Source of the DNA: Deinococcus cellulosilyticus NBRC 106333 = KACC 11606
GTDB taxonomy: Bacteria; Deinococcota; Deinococci; Deinococcales; Deinococcaceae
Length of the DNA stretch: 64,000 nt
Direction of reading: 5' to 3'
NCBI RefSeq assembly: GCF_007990775.1
Contig: NZ_BJXB01000015.1
Coordinates: forward strand, 1 to 64,000
Positions 17,513-27,583 of the stretch are shown in pieces. Position numbers and translations under genes: made by a program. Within the stretch, counting starts at the first letter, position 1. Each line of letters starts with the position of its first letter. The notes below the pieces were generated by a model that did not search any database, was not told the origin of the DNA, and worked only from the letters and a program-made list of their open reading frames with translations.

Positions 17513-18721
17513 ATGCAACGAGTGCTCGTGATTGTCTGCGCATCTGTGGCTGCCATGAAAGCTCCTTTTGTCCTCAGGCGCATCCGGGAAGCTGGATTTG
17601 AGACCCGCGTGATCGCCACCGACAGTGCCCTGAACTTCGTGACCCCTCTGGCCCTGAGCAGCGCATCCGGGAACACCGTTTTTACCCAGGAAAGCTGGTT
17701 CAGTCCACAGGCAGGGGCACAACACCTGGAACTTGCCCACTGGGCCGATGCTGTGGTGGTCGTGGCTGCCAGTGCAGACTTCATGGCCCGTGCTGCCCTG
17801 GGGTTTGGAGACGATCTGGGCACAGCCACCCTGCTTTCCGTGCGTGCACCTGTGCTGTGGGCCCCTGCCATGAATCCAGGCATGTGGGAGCATCCTGCAA
17901 CCCGTGCTCACCGTGAGACCCTGCAAAGCTGGGGACACCGGTTCATTGGACCCACTTTCGGAAAACTGGGCACAAAAGGGGAAGGGGAGGGCATGGGCCG
18001 CATGCTGGAACCGGAGGAAATTGCCGAGCATGTGAAGCGGGTCTTTGCGCCAAAAGACATGGTGGGCAGAAAAGTCCTGATCAGTGCAGGCCCCACCCGC
18101 GAGTACCTGGACCCGGTGCGCTTCATCTCCAACCCTTCAAGCGGCAAGATGGGTTTTGCTGTAGCCGAAGAAGCCCTTTCCAGAGGCGCAGAGGTGGTGA
18201 TTGTCTCCGGTCCGGTGTCCATTTCTGCTCCAGTCGGGGCCACAGTGGTTCCTGTGGAGTCGGCAATGCAGATGCGGGACGCCATGGAAGCCCACTTTGA
18301 GTGGTCCGATGTGGTGGTGATGACGGCTGCCGTTGCAGACTACCGTGCAGCAGAACAGAAGAACGAAAAGCAGGCCAAAGTCAGCGAGCACTTCACCATC
18401 GAACTGGTCCCCAACCCTGACATTCTTTCCGGTCTGGGATCAAAAAAGGGAAACCGGGTGCTGGTGGGTTTTGCCATGGAAACCCACGCAGGGGTGGAAC
18501 GCGCAGCAGGGAAAGCCCGGCGCAAAAATGCCGATTTCATCTGTCTGAATTACCCCACGCGGGAAGGCACCGCTTTCGGGGGAGACGACAACCAGGTGAC
18601 TTTTGTGTTCCCGGATGGTACATTTCAGGACCTGCCCCGCATGAGCAAACGGGAAGTGGCAGAGCACCTTCTCGATGAAGCTTTGAAGCGCATGCAGTGG
18701 GCCATACAGCAGCCTGAATAA
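17513..18721 (+). CDS. coaBC: Bifunctional phosphopantothenoylcysteine decarboxylase / phosphopantothenate-cysteine ligase
   Basis: Two steps of coenzyme A synthesis in one 402-residue protein. The N-terminal CoaC flavoprotein has the active His71 in GAQHLELAHWAD and the APAMNPGMW loop (117-125). The C-terminal CoaB domain starts near residue 183 with KVLISAGPTREYLDP and carries SNPSSGKMG. ATG 17513 gives the conserved MQRVLVIVCAS start. TACTTT lies six bases upstream, so the mRNA may be leaderless; no RBS is seen. Confidence 0.95.
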   Translation: MQRVLVIVCASVAAMKAPFVLRRIREAGFETRVIATDSALNFVTPLALSSASGNTVFTQESWFSPQAGAQHLELAHWADAVVVVAASADFMARAALGFGDDLGTATLLSVRAPVLWAPAMNPGMWEHPATRAHRETLQSWGHRFIGPTFGKLGTKGEGEGMGRMLEPEEIAEHVKRVFAPKDMVGRKVLISAGPTREYLDPVRFISNPSSGKMGFAVAEEALSRGAEVVIVSGPVSISAPVGATVVPVESAMQMRDAMEAHFEWSDVVVMTAAVADYRAAEQKNEKQAKVSEHFTIELVPNPDILSGLGSKKGNRVLVGFAMETHAGVERAAGKARRKNADFICLNYPTREGTAFGGDDNQVTFVFPDGTFQDLPRMSKREVAEHLLDEALKRMQWAIQQPE

Positions 18722-18828
18722 CTCCATAAGGCAAAAAACAAGATCAAAAAGGGGTTGCATCTGGAGCATTCTGCGCGAATGCATGACAGAACTGCATAAA
18801 AATACCCTTTTCTAAACCGTATATACTG

Positions 18829-18846
18829 TTGCATAATTACAGTTAT
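18829..18846. promoter_or_regulatory. ARG-box-like site before argR
   Basis: TTGCATAATTACAGTTAT resembles half of the ArgR consensus (TNTGAATWWWWATTCANA) and lies within 22 bases of the argR start. A second weak match, TGCATAAAAATA, starts at 18793. Autoregulation is plausible but the matches are partial. Confidence 0.3.
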
Positions 18847-18850
18847 CCTT

Positions 18851-19315
18851 ATGGCACTCACCAAAGAACAACGTCAACGACGTATCCAGGAAATCATCTC
18901 TCGAGAAGCGATCTCCACCCAGGCCGAACTGGTCAAACGCCTCAACGACGAGGGCATGAACGTCACGCAAGCCACCATCTCCCGCGACATCAACGAACTC
19001 AGGCTGGTGCGCCTGCCCATCGGCAAAAGCAAGCACCGTTATGCCCTCGCCCACGTGGCCAACGAAAGCGACGTGATGGACGAACTCGCCAAACTCTTTC
19101 GCTCCTTCGTGCGCGACATGGACCGGGGCGAAAACATCATCGTCATCAAGACCGCAGAGGGACACGCCAACGGGGTGGCCTATCTGATCGACAAACTCAC
19201 CCGCGATGACATCATCGGGACCCTTGCGGGACAGGACACCATCATGCTGGTGGCCCGCACCGTCAAAGATGGGGAAAACCTGCTGGAAGAACTGAGCGCA
19301 CTGCTGGTGTCGTGA
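18851..19315 (+). CDS. argR: Arginine repressor ArgR
   Basis: A 154-residue regulator. The N-terminal winged helix (KEQRQRRIQEIIS, VTQATISRDINEL) is the ArgR DNA-binding domain. The C-terminal domain, with GHANGVAYLID and GTLAGQDTIMLVA, forms the arginine-binding hexamer core. It controls arginine synthesis and catabolism; no arg genes lie in the window. TATACT (18822-18827) is the best -10. No Shine-Dalgarno precedes the ATG. Confidence 0.95.
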   Translation: MALTKEQRQRRIQEIISREAISTQAELVKRLNDEGMNVTQATISRDINELRLVRLPIGKSKHRYALAHVANESDVMDELAKLFRSFVRDMDRGENIIVIKTAEGHANGVAYLIDKLTRDDIIGTLAGQDTIMLVARTVKDGENLLEELSALLVS

Positions 19316-19337
19316 CCCCACCGCAGCCCTGGGCTGG

Positions 19338-19385
19338 TCCTCCCCTGCAGAGGGGAGGAAAGCGAGTAAAACGAGCGAGGTGGGG
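19338..19385 (-). repeat. Dispersed repeat, copy 2
   Basis: Contains the perfect 22-bp palindrome TCCTCCCCTGCAGAGGGG(AGGA). Read on the minus strand, CTCGTTTTACTCGCTTTCC followed by the CTCCCCT hairpin matches 14262-14306. Confidence 0.55.
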
Positions 19386-19426
19386 ATGACATTGCTCCCT
19401 GACCAAATTGGATACAATGTCTGCTG

Positions 19427-20065
19427 ATGACGGACCTGCTTGCCCTTGCCACCCAGACGTTTTTGACCATGGTTGTTGTGATGGACCCCGTGGGTCTTGC
19501 TCCGGTGTTCATCAGTCTGGCAGGGAGCAGGCCCTCTTTTGAGCGCAGGAAGATTGCCATCAAGGCCATTTCGGTGGCTGCAGGCATCATTTTTCTGTTT
19601 GCCTTTTTCGGAGAGGCCCTGCTTCACCACCTTGGGATCAGCATTCACTCGTTCAAGATTGCAGGGGGCATTCTGCTCTTCCTGATTGCCCTCGACATGG
19701 TGTTTGCCCGACCCAGTGGGGCCAAGGAAACCGAAGAGGAAGAAAAAGAAGCCCAGAACAGACAGGACCCCAGTGTGTTTCCTCTGGCGATTCCCCTGAT
19801 TGCTGGACCAGGAACCCTGGCCAGCATCATGATTCTGTCCTCCAAAGCTTCAGGGCATGCGCTGGACATTCTGGTGGTCATTGGTGTGACCGTGGTTGTG
19901 CTGGCGCTCTGCTATCTGGCGCTCAGACTCTCCGGGCAGATTGCGAAAGTGATCGGGTTGACCGGGGTGCATGTGGTGACCCGTGTTCTGGGCGTTTTGC
20001 TTGGGGCTCTGGCCGTCCAATATGTGGCAGATGGAGCCTGGGGCATCATCCAGTCCAACTCATAA
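19427..20065 (+). CDS. MarC-family integral membrane protein
   Basis: A 212-residue protein with six hydrophobic helices. MDPVGLAPVFISL in helix 1, FKIAGGILLFLIALDM in the middle and PLAIPLIAGPGTLASIM in the second half are MarC/UPF0056 hallmarks. The role of the family is unsettled; it was once linked to multiple antibiotic resistance. TACAAT (19413-19418) ends eight bases before the ATG and no RBS is present, so the transcript is probably leaderless. Confidence 0.93.
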   Translation: MTDLLALATQTFLTMVVVMDPVGLAPVFISLAGSRPSFERRKIAIKAISVAAGIIFLFAFFGEALLHHLGISIHSFKIAGGILLFLIALDMVFARPSGAKETEEEEKEAQNRQDPSVFPLAIPLIAGPGTLASIMILSSKASGHALDILVVIGVTVVVLALCYLALRLSGQIAKVIGLTGVHVVTRVLGVLLGALAVQYVADGAWGIIQSNS

Positions 20066-20236
20066 ACATCTGTTAATTTTTGATGAGAGATCTGATTTTT
20101 TCTTGACAGGACCTGATTTTCCGATGGAAAAAGCAGAAGTTGTGTTCATCAAGAGCGAATTTAAGCTATAACGCTCATCAAAATTCGCTATTTGGCCAAC
20201 AGACAGATCACCAAAAGACGTTAAACTGAATGTGTT

Positions 20237-20764
20237 ATGAATGCGACTCAGCTGGTTCCACTGAACCTCAACAAACCCCGGGTGCTGGTGCTCAACGCCA
20301 GCTACGAGCCGATGCACATCGTCTCGATCAAACGGGCGATCACGCTGATCATGCATGAGGTCGCAGAGGTCCTGGAAGACAGCCAGGATTTCATTCATTC
20401 CCCGAGCACCATCATGCCCGTGCCGAGCGTGATCCGCCTCAGAAAATTCATCCGGCGTCCGAGAGTGCAGGTTGTTCCCTTCTCGCGGCGCAATGTACTG
20501 CGCCGCGATTTTTTTACCTGCCAGTACTGCGGTTCCACGCTGGAACTCACCATTGACCACGTGATGCCCCGCTCTCGCGGAGGCCGCCACGCCTGGGACA
20601 ACGTGGTGACCGCCTGCCGGGAATGCAACCAGAAAAAAGGGAATAAAACCCCCCTGGAAGCGGGCATGCCCCTCAAGCACCCGCCCAAAGCGCCCAAGTT
20701 CAATGTCCTCACCATGGGGCAGGACCATCAGGCGCAGGAAGCCTGGAACAAGTACCTGTACTGA
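20237..20764 (+). CDS. HNH endonuclease family protein
   Basis: A 175-residue protein with a C-terminal HNH fold. The zinc pair CQYC opens the domain, DHVMPRSRGG supplies the first His, WDNVVTAC the Asn, and CRECNQKKGN closes it. The N-terminal 60 residues (RVLVLNASYEPMHIVS) are typical of a widespread chromosomal HNH group in Deinococcota, actinobacteria and cyanobacteria, whose DNA substrate is not known. TAAACT lies nine bases before the ATG, which suggests a leaderless message. Confidence 0.9.
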   Translation: MNATQLVPLNLNKPRVLVLNASYEPMHIVSIKRAITLIMHEVAEVLEDSQDFIHSPSTIMPVPSVIRLRKFIRRPRVQVVPFSRRNVLRRDFFTCQYCGSTLELTIDHVMPRSRGGRHAWDNVVTACRECNQKKGNKTPLEAGMPLKHPPKAPKFNVLTMGQDHQAQEAWNKYLY

Positions 20765-20770
20765 AGAAGC

Positions 20771-20798
20771 GGTCAGCTTTCAGCCGTCAGCCATCAGC
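20771..20798. repeat. Heptamer array (GTCAGCC type)
   Basis: Four imperfect 7-base units: GTCAGCT, TTCAGCC, GTCAGCC, ATCAGCA. A related array is at 59844-59871. Confidence 0.5.
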
Positions 20799-20812
20799 AA
20801 ATCATTTCAAGG

Positions 20813-20840
20813 CCACCTGAGAGACCCTCGGGTGGTTTTT
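20813..20840 (+). terminator. HNH gene terminator
   Basis: CCACCTGAG pairs with CTCGGGTGG (one T-G pair), followed by TTTTT. It lies between convergent genes. Confidence 0.75.
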
Positions 20841-20851
20841 CATGGTGCAAA

Positions 20852-21337
20852 TCAGGCTGTGGAGTACCACCAAATCAACAGGTAGGTCTCCTCGAATTGC
20901 AGGAGGGTGAAGCTCTCTATTTCATCTACATTGTCCTGCAGCAATATCCCTGAAACAAGGTGCTCTTCCTGTGTGAAACGACGCAGAGCCTCACCTGCAT
21001 CTGTGCGTTTACAGACCGTCTTTAGATGATCCATCAAATAAGTCAACTGGTCTTCTGGAGGATTCAGCAAGAGCAAACAGTCAAGATGGTAAACGCTGGT
21101 TGAAAAGACATCATCAGGAAGGCTGCTCAAAAATTCTTGTAATCCATGCCACCACAGCTGCCCTACGGTTTGAACGTCTTTCTGGTCAATCAGCAGGATT
21201 TCAATGAACTCTTCTGAGTGGCTTTTCAGATCGTCTGGACCAAAAGAAAAACGCCTGAAGGGAAAGGTGGGCAGATCTGCTGCACTCCGTAGCTCGGCAT
21301 ACAACTTCTCTTTGGTGATCAGCAGAGGCAGGGACAT
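20852..21337 (-). CDS. Hypothetical protein, 161 residues
   Basis: I do not recognise this protein. It is soluble and acidic, with no signal peptide or membrane helix; it has paired aromatic residues (QLWWHGL, LLIWWYS) and several helices. ATG 21337 is preceded on its strand by TACAGT and seven bases, matching the leaderless promoters nearby. The frame stays open upstream, but that would overlap the ubiD start. It is divergent from ubiD with only 33 bp between the start codons, so both promoters share the gap. Confidence 0.6.
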   Translation of the reverse strand: MSLPLLITKEKLYAELRSAADLPTFPFRRFSFGPDDLKSHSEEFIEILLIDQKDVQTVGQLWWHGLQEFLSSLPDDVFSTSVYHLDCLLLLNPPEDQLTYLMDHLKTVCKRTDAGEALRRFTQEEHLVSGILLQDNVDEIESFTLLQFEETYLLIWWYSTA

Positions 21338-21370
21338 TTTTATCACTGTAGCAGGACGTAAACTGTCCGT

Positions 21371-23161
<1,791 letters not shown>

Positions 23162-23244
23162 ACGTTGAAAAGCCTGTGTTGCACTTGCTGGGAAAGCCAT
23201 GCCCTGTGCATGGTTTTTTGTTTGTCGGGTGATGGGTCCCCAGT

Positions 23245-23436
23245 TCAACACTGCTCTGTGCGAATGGCCTTCTGGACAGGGGCTGCTTTCTCCCTGCGAA
23301 ACCCCCTGAAAATTCGTGTTGTCCAGTGGACTTTGCTTTCAACAGCAGCTGCATCTCTGGTGGGCACAGGGGGTTCTTTCATGGCGAGGATGCCCTTGAA
23401 GAAACACACAAAACAAAAAACCTGATTGGGTTCCAT
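23245..23436 (-). CDS. Small protein A of a two-member family (63 residues)
   Basis: The ATG is preceded by AAAGGAG at the usual spacing. The N-terminus MEPNQVFCFVCFFKGILAM continues with KEPPVP and a basic tail. It aligns with the product at 59879-60076: both have M-x-x-N, an aromatic run, (K/R)GILxM(K/R)EPPxP and D-A. The 55 bp upstream are also conserved (TTGACC, a dyad, TACACT, the RBS). Two independent copies of coding and control sequence make this a real small gene. The hydrophobic first 18 residues could insert in a membrane. Function is unknown. Confidence 0.6.
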   Translation of the reverse strand: MEPNQVFCFVCFFKGILAMKEPPVPTRDAAAVESKVHWTTRIFRGFRREKAAPVQKAIRTEQC

Positions 23437-23458
23437 GGTTCACGCTCCTTTGAGGAGA

Positions 23459-23489
23459 AGTGTAGGGCTGGCCCTTGCGGCCAGGTCAA
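23459..23489 (-). promoter_or_regulatory. Promoter of small protein A
   Basis: On the minus strand TTGACC (23484-23489), a 19-bp spacer and TACACT (23459-23464). The spacer holds the dyad CTGGCC-GCAAG-GGCCAG. The same arrangement occurs before small protein B, with a different dyad sequence. Confidence 0.55.
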
Positions 23490-23493
23490 GCCC

Positions 23494-23509
23494 TGTTTCA
23501 CGTGAAACA
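23494..23509. promoter_or_regulatory. parS: parS site (perfect)
   Basis: TGTTTCACGTGAAACA is a perfect 16-bp palindrome and an exact match to the canonical ParB-binding site. It lies between small protein A and the M3 peptidase gene. Confidence 0.8.
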
Positions 23510-23540
23510 GGCCCAAAACGGCAGCGTGGTAAATTGGGAC

Positions 23541-25229
23541 ATGCTCCAGACCCTCAATCCACTGCTTGAAGACACTGAAATTTCATGGGAAACCCATCAG
23601 AAACCTTTTCAGGAGCTGCTGGACCGGGAAGTCCAGCCCGAGGACATCACCCAGTTTCTGCTGGACTGGTCTGCGCTGGAAAACCAGTTGCAGCATGTGC
23701 AGACCGTCCGGATGATCCGTGCCCACCTGGACACTTCAGATCAGGAGGCCCAGGACCGTCAGGCTGCTTTTGTGACAGAGGTCCAGCCTGAGTGGGAAAA
23801 GATGGCGGCTGCTCTGAAACAGAAACTGCTTTCGCTGGACCACAGCCACCTGCCTGCAGATGCCGTGCAGATGGTGCGCCGCTTCCAGGCCGATGCCAGA
23901 ACATTCCGGGAGGAAAATGTGCCTCTGCAGACGGAACTCTTCAGTCTGGAGCAGGAGTACACCCAGATCAGTGGTGGTCTGAAAGTCGAGTTTCAGGGAG
24001 AGCAGAAGAGCCTTCCACAGATGAAGCCCTTTCAGGTTTCACCAGACCGTACCGTTCGGGAAGAAGCCTGGAAGGCTGTGCGTGCGGCCCTGAGCAGTGT
24101 TGCTCCACAACTGAATGACCTGTTCCTCAAACAGCTGAAACTGCGTCGCCAGATGGCAAAAAACGCTGGATACCCCGATTTCCGGGCTTACATGTGGGAC
24201 AGATACCACCGTTTTGACTACACCGCGGAGACCTGCCTGGAGTTTCACCAGACCGTCAAAGCAGAAGTGGTCCCTTTTGCCCTGGAGATGCTGGAACAGC
24301 ACCGGGTGAAGCTCGGTCTGGATGTGCTCAGGCCCTGGGATGCTTACTGGCACACCGTTGTTGAGCCTGGACACCTGCCTGCCCTGAAACCTTTCCAGAC
24401 GGCAGAAGAACTGGAAGCCAAAACAGAGCAGGTGTTCTTTGCCGTCAGCCCGAAACTGGGGGAGATGTTTCACCTGTTTCGGAAAAACGGGGCCATGGAC
24501 CTGGGAAATCGACCCAACAAGCTGCCCCAGGCTTACTGCACGGGCCTTGCACAAAGTGGGTGGCCTTTTATGTTCCAGAGCGCTGTGGGGACCATGATCG
24601 ATGTCATGGTGACGCTGCATGAGTCAGGCCATGCTTTCCACCTGTATGCCAGCCTGCACGGCCAGCGTTTCCCCTGGAATGTCATGTCAGGGATCGAATT
24701 TGCCGAGGTGCCCTCCACAGCCATGGAATACCTGGCACTGGACCATCTGTCTGCTTTCTACACCCCGGAAGAAATGCTGCGGGTCAAACGCAATGCCATC
24801 TGGAGCATGGTGCAGGGCATCCCCTGGCAGTGCGTGATGGATGCTTTCCAGCACTGGCTGTATGTGGAGGCTCCAGAAGAGGTCACCCCGGAGATGCTGG
24901 AAGACAGATGCCGCGAACTGATGGATGAATTCATGCCTGTTCCTGCCTGGACAGGATTCGAAGCAGAAAGGGGAAACCTCTGGCAGATCTTCCATGTGTT
25001 CAGCATCCCTTTCTATTTCATCGAGTATGCCATCAGTGGACTTGGGGCCATACAGCTCTGGAGGAACCATCAACAAGATCCCCAGAGAACCATCGAGCAG
25101 TACCTGGATGCCCTTGCCCCTGGCTACACCCTCTCGGTCCCGGAAGCCTATGAACGCTGTGGGATCTCCTTCAGGTTTGACCGACCCCTGGTGCGGGAAT
25201 TGATGGACTTTTTGAGAAAACAGTTGTAG
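23541..25229 (+). CDS. M3-family oligoendopeptidase (paralogue 1)
   Basis: A 562-residue zinc metallopeptidase. HESGH at 360-364 is the catalytic helix, and the downstream STAMEYLALDHL supplies the third zinc ligand. It lacks a signal peptide, so it should act in the cytoplasm on peptides, like PepF. The product at 49660-51348 has the same length and HESGH at the same residue, so the two are close paralogues. ATG 23541 aligns with that paralogue's start; TAAATT five bases upstream suggests a leaderless message. Confidence 0.93.
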   Translation: MLQTLNPLLEDTEISWETHQKPFQELLDREVQPEDITQFLLDWSALENQLQHVQTVRMIRAHLDTSDQEAQDRQAAFVTEVQPEWEKMAAALKQKLLSLDHSHLPADAVQMVRRFQADARTFREENVPLQTELFSLEQEYTQISGGLKVEFQGEQKSLPQMKPFQVSPDRTVREEAWKAVRAALSSVAPQLNDLFLKQLKLRRQMAKNAGYPDFRAYMWDRYHRFDYTAETCLEFHQTVKAEVVPFALEMLEQHRVKLGLDVLRPWDAYWHTVVEPGHLPALKPFQTAEELEAKTEQVFFAVSPKLGEMFHLFRKNGAMDLGNRPNKLPQAYCTGLAQSGWPFMFQSAVGTMIDVMVTLHESGHAFHLYASLHGQRFPWNVMSGIEFAEVPSTAMEYLALDHLSAFYTPEEMLRVKRNAIWSMVQGIPWQCVMDAFQHWLYVEAPEEVTPEMLEDRCRELMDEFMPVPAWTGFEAERGNLWQIFHVFSIPFYFIEYAISGLGAIQLWRNHQQDPQRTIEQYLDALAPGYTLSVPEAYERCGISFRFDRPLVRELMDFLRKQL

Positions 25230-25250
25230 AGTCACTCCCCAATGGTTTGA

Positions 25251-25277
25251 AGCCTGCATGTCAAATGCAGGCTTTTT
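25251..25277 (+). terminator. M3 peptidase 1 terminator
   Basis: AGCCTGCA pairs with TGCAGGCT, followed by TTTT. Confidence 0.8.
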
Positions 25278-25348
25278 GCAGTCAGGTGAAGTGCGCGCCC
25301 CCTGTTCTGCAGTGTCAGGATGGAAAGACGCAATGGAGAGGTGTCCTC

Positions 25349-25972
25349 TCAAAAATTCAACAGCTCAGGATGGGCAGCCAGATGGGGTTGCTGGGCCACC
25401 GCACGCAGCACCACCCGTTCACTGTTGCGTGAAACCTCCACCACGGTGAAGGCCGTGTCTCCAAAAGGAAAGATCACATGGTCCGGGCATCCCACCAGGG
25501 CACGCAGGGCCATGTTGAGGACCCCTCCGTGTGCAACCACCAGGGCATTCTCTGCCCCTGACTGGAACACCTGTTCCAGAGCAGTGGCCGCCCGTCTGCG
25601 GAATGCGTCTTCACTTTCGCCTCCATCCGGGGTGAATTTCTGGTAGCGGTGCCGGAAAGCAGGAATGGGATATTTCTGCTGGGCCGCTTCATGGGTCATG
25701 CCAGCGATGGGGGTGTTGTCAAATTCCATCCATTCCTCGACGGGTGTGGGAATGAGCCCCAGGGCATCACAAACAATCTCTGCCGTCTGTCTTGCCCTCG
25801 ACAGGGTGGAGCATTCTGCATGATCAAATCCGGGATTGTTTTCACGCCAGTAGGCTGCGAGAAGCTCTGCTTGCTGGATGCCTGCTGCGGTGAGAGGGCT
25901 GTCATAACGTCCTTCAATGACATTTTCATCGTCTGCACGGGAGCGCCCGTGTCTCAGGAAGGTGATTTTCAT
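25349..25972 (-). CDS. Histidine phosphatase family protein
   Basis: A 207-residue phosphatase of the phosphoglycerate-mutase-like branch. It starts MKITFLRHGRS, with the catalytic RHG, and carries the second conserved His in VVAHGGVLNMAL; DGGESEDAFRRR is the usual helix before it. The substrate may be a sugar phosphate, an alpha-ribazole phosphate or another small phosphate ester and cannot be fixed from sequence. ATG 25972 was chosen because it opens the first beta strand. Confidence 0.9.
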   Translation of the reverse strand: MKITFLRHGRSRADDENVIEGRYDSPLTAAGIQQAELLAAYWRENNPGFDHAECSTLSRARQTAEIVCDALGLIPTPVEEWMEFDNTPIAGMTHEAAQQKYPIPAFRHRYQKFTPDGGESEDAFRRRAATALEQVFQSGAENALVVAHGGVLNMALRALVGCPDHVIFPFGDTAFTVVEVSRNSERVVLRAVAQQPHLAAHPELLNF

Positions 25973-26068
25973 GCTGTCTTTCAGGCTATATCCAGCCGCT
26001 TGCGGGATCAAGGGCCTTCTGACCACTTCCGAAATGTACAGCGGTTGCCGGGCATGGCCTGATTAAAC

Positions 26069-26135
26069 TTGACGAATATTGCATATCGGGATATGCTGTT
26101 CTTATCCATCGGCGAAAAGCCGAATTTTTTGTTTT
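26069..26135 (+). ncRNA. Promoter-hairpin mini-unit, copy 1
   Basis: TTGACG (26069-26074), a 17-bp spacer and TATGCT (26092-26097), then the hairpin TCGGC-GAAAA-GCCGA (26109-26123) and T6-G-T4. The spacer and -10 form the palindrome GCATATCGGGATATGC. The expected RNA is about 30 nt. The unit faces the 3' end of the macro-domain gene. Confidence 0.6.
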
Positions 26136-26161
26136 GGGACTGTCGCAGGAGAGATGGCCCC

Positions 26162-26632
26162 TCACCTGACAGCTTTAAAGCGCACCAGCACGATCTTCCC
26201 TGGAAAGCCTGCCCTGTCAAATTCCTCCAGCATCCAGCGTTCGATGGTCTGGGCTTTCCCACTTCCTGAGCCTGCCCCGATCAGGGGAAAAGCCACAGAT
26301 TGAAACCCCTCTTGCTGGGCAATTTGCAGCGCATGTCTGACACTGCTGCGCACGGAGAACTCGCTGGAGCGCCACAGCATGTTGATGCCTGCCACATGAA
26401 TGATCGCCCGGTGGGGCAACTTTCCTGCACCTGTCAGCACAGCATGACCCAGAGGAATCGGACCCACGCGGGCCAGTTCCCGGAAGGGCTCCAGGCCTGC
26501 CCTGCGTTTGATCGCTCCTGAAACCCCCTGGGGCAACAAAAGCCACCACGGGATGATGTTGCGGTTCCAGGCATTGACGATGGCCTCCACAGGTTGCTCC
26601 AGCAGGTCCCCTTCAACAATTTGAATGGTCAT
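26162..26632 (-). CDS. Macro domain protein
   Basis: A 156-residue single macro domain. MTIQIVEGDLLEQPVEAIVNA is the canonical first strand with the AIVNAWN adenosine-contact motif. GVSGAIKRRAG is the phosphate loop, and FPLIGAGSGSG is the second glycine loop. Macro domains bind or hydrolyse ADP-ribose and O-acetyl-ADP-ribose and can reverse ADP-ribosylation. ATG 26632 is used although the frame stays open further upstream, because all recognisable sequence starts there. A mini-unit lies at its 3' end on the opposite strand. Confidence 0.9.
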   Translation of the reverse strand: MTIQIVEGDLLEQPVEAIVNAWNRNIIPWWLLLPQGVSGAIKRRAGLEPFRELARVGPIPLGHAVLTGAGKLPHRAIIHVAGINMLWRSSEFSVRSSVRHALQIAQQEGFQSVAFPLIGAGSGSGKAQTIERWMLEEFDRAGFPGKIVLVRFKAVR

Positions 26633-26728
26633 GGTGACCTGAATTGTATCGGGTGTTCTCCTGCACAATTCTTTCTTTGTGCTCTTTTGTCTCTGCAACT
26701 TCACAGGCCAGGGTTTCGTATCAGAAGC

Positions 26729-26977
26729 ATGGATGATTTTCTGGGAAGCCTGTTTGAAGGGATTGTGGATTTTCTGGGTAAATTCCTGATCAACGTCATC
26801 TGGACTGCCTTGCATTTTTTGTTTGGGGTCTGGGGCGCGGGGTTGTTTTTGCTCAATGCAGGGCTCCTGATCCCCTTCCGCAGCAGGGCCAGTGTGCTCT
26901 GCAGCCTGCTGGCCTGGGTGGTGTGGGCTGTGGTCAGACGCCTGCCAATCAAGAGGGATGGAGGATGGGCAGATTAA
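26729..26977 (+). CDS. Small membrane protein (82 residues)
   Basis: MDDFLGSLFEGIVDFLGKF is followed by two hydrophobic helices and a basic tail (VVRRLPIKRDGG). It resembles the product at 51614-51868: both have a W-rich first helix, GAGL(x)LxN, a PF/PW turn and a second helix with V(V/M)WxV. No known family is recognised. It lies 34 bp upstream of copy 2 of the mini-unit family. The conserved architecture in two places supports it as a real gene. Confidence 0.5.
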   Translation: MDDFLGSLFEGIVDFLGKFLINVIWTALHFLFGVWGAGLFLLNAGLLIPFRSRASVLCSLLAWVVWAVVRRLPIKRDGGWAD

Positions 26978-26979
26978 GC

Positions 26980-27046
26980 TTGATGCATATTGCATACCGT
27001 GCTATACTGTTTACATCAGTCGGCGAAAAGCCGAATTTTTTGTTTT
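26980..27046 (+). ncRNA. Promoter-hairpin mini-unit, copy 2
   Basis: TTGATG (26980-26985), 17 bp, TATACT (27003-27008), hairpin TCGGC-GAAAA-GCCGA (27020-27034), T6-G-T4. It ends 21 bp before the ATG of the gene at 27068, so here the hairpin could also act as a leader attenuator. Confidence 0.6.
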
Positions 27047-27067
27047 ATCCCCTGGACTTATCCTTCC

Positions 27068-27583
27068 ATGAACAGCCCAGACCTTTTTGAACAGCAGGCC
27101 CAGCTCAGGCTTCAGATGCACCACGCTTTTGAAGGGGTGGTTCTGGGAGATGGAACCGGTCTGGGCGAAGCAGATGTCATTGATGATTATGGAACCGCTG
27201 AAGAACGCAGGCTGGCCCGTTTCCGGGATTTTCAGGGCCCCTGGTGGGAACACCCCAGAGACAGGTTGCGCATGTACACCAGTGTGTTCTGTTTCATGGA
27301 TGCCGCAGGCTACACCTACCATCTGGCCGTGTACCTCTGGCATGCTTTGCAGGAAGATCCACAGCAGGGCCTTGGAGATGTGGGATGGCTGGTGTTCGAT
27401 CTGCTGGATTTTGCCCGCATTCAGCAGCCTCAAATGACAGCAAGTCAAATCCAGATGATCCTGAAATTCACCGAATGGATCGAGGTGCTTGAACCCGAAC
27501 GCATGCAGCACGAGGACTTCCGGGCTGAGGTGAGGCGTGTCTGGGCCCACTGGGCAGAGCAACTGGAAGGCCTCTCCAGATGA
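27068..27583 (+). CDS. Hypothetical protein, possibly DUF6714-like
   Basis: A 171-residue acidic, soluble protein. WWEHPRDRLRMYTSVFCFM and AAGYTYHLAVYLWHAL recall the pattern of DUF6714 proteins (an aromatic segment followed by a YxLxxYL helix), which are often neighbours of immunity-type genes; I hold this match loosely. Its stop overlaps the start of the GNAT gene by ATGA, so the two are co-translated. The promoter is probably that of mini-unit copy 2 or an element hidden within it. Confidence 0.6.
   Translation: MNSPDLFEQQAQLRLQMHHAFEGVVLGDGTGLGEADVIDDYGTAEERRLARFRDFQGPWWEHPRDRLRMYTSVFCFMDAAGYTYHLAVYLWHALQEDPQQGLGDVGWLVFDLLDFARIQQPQMTASQIQMILKFTEWIEVLEPERMQHEDFRAEVRRVWAHWAEQLEGLSR

Noticed and set aside
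23406..23420. A seventh mini-unit on the minus strand (AAAACAAAAAA)
   Set aside because: It is a chance T-run inside the coding sequence of small protein A with no hairpin or promoter.
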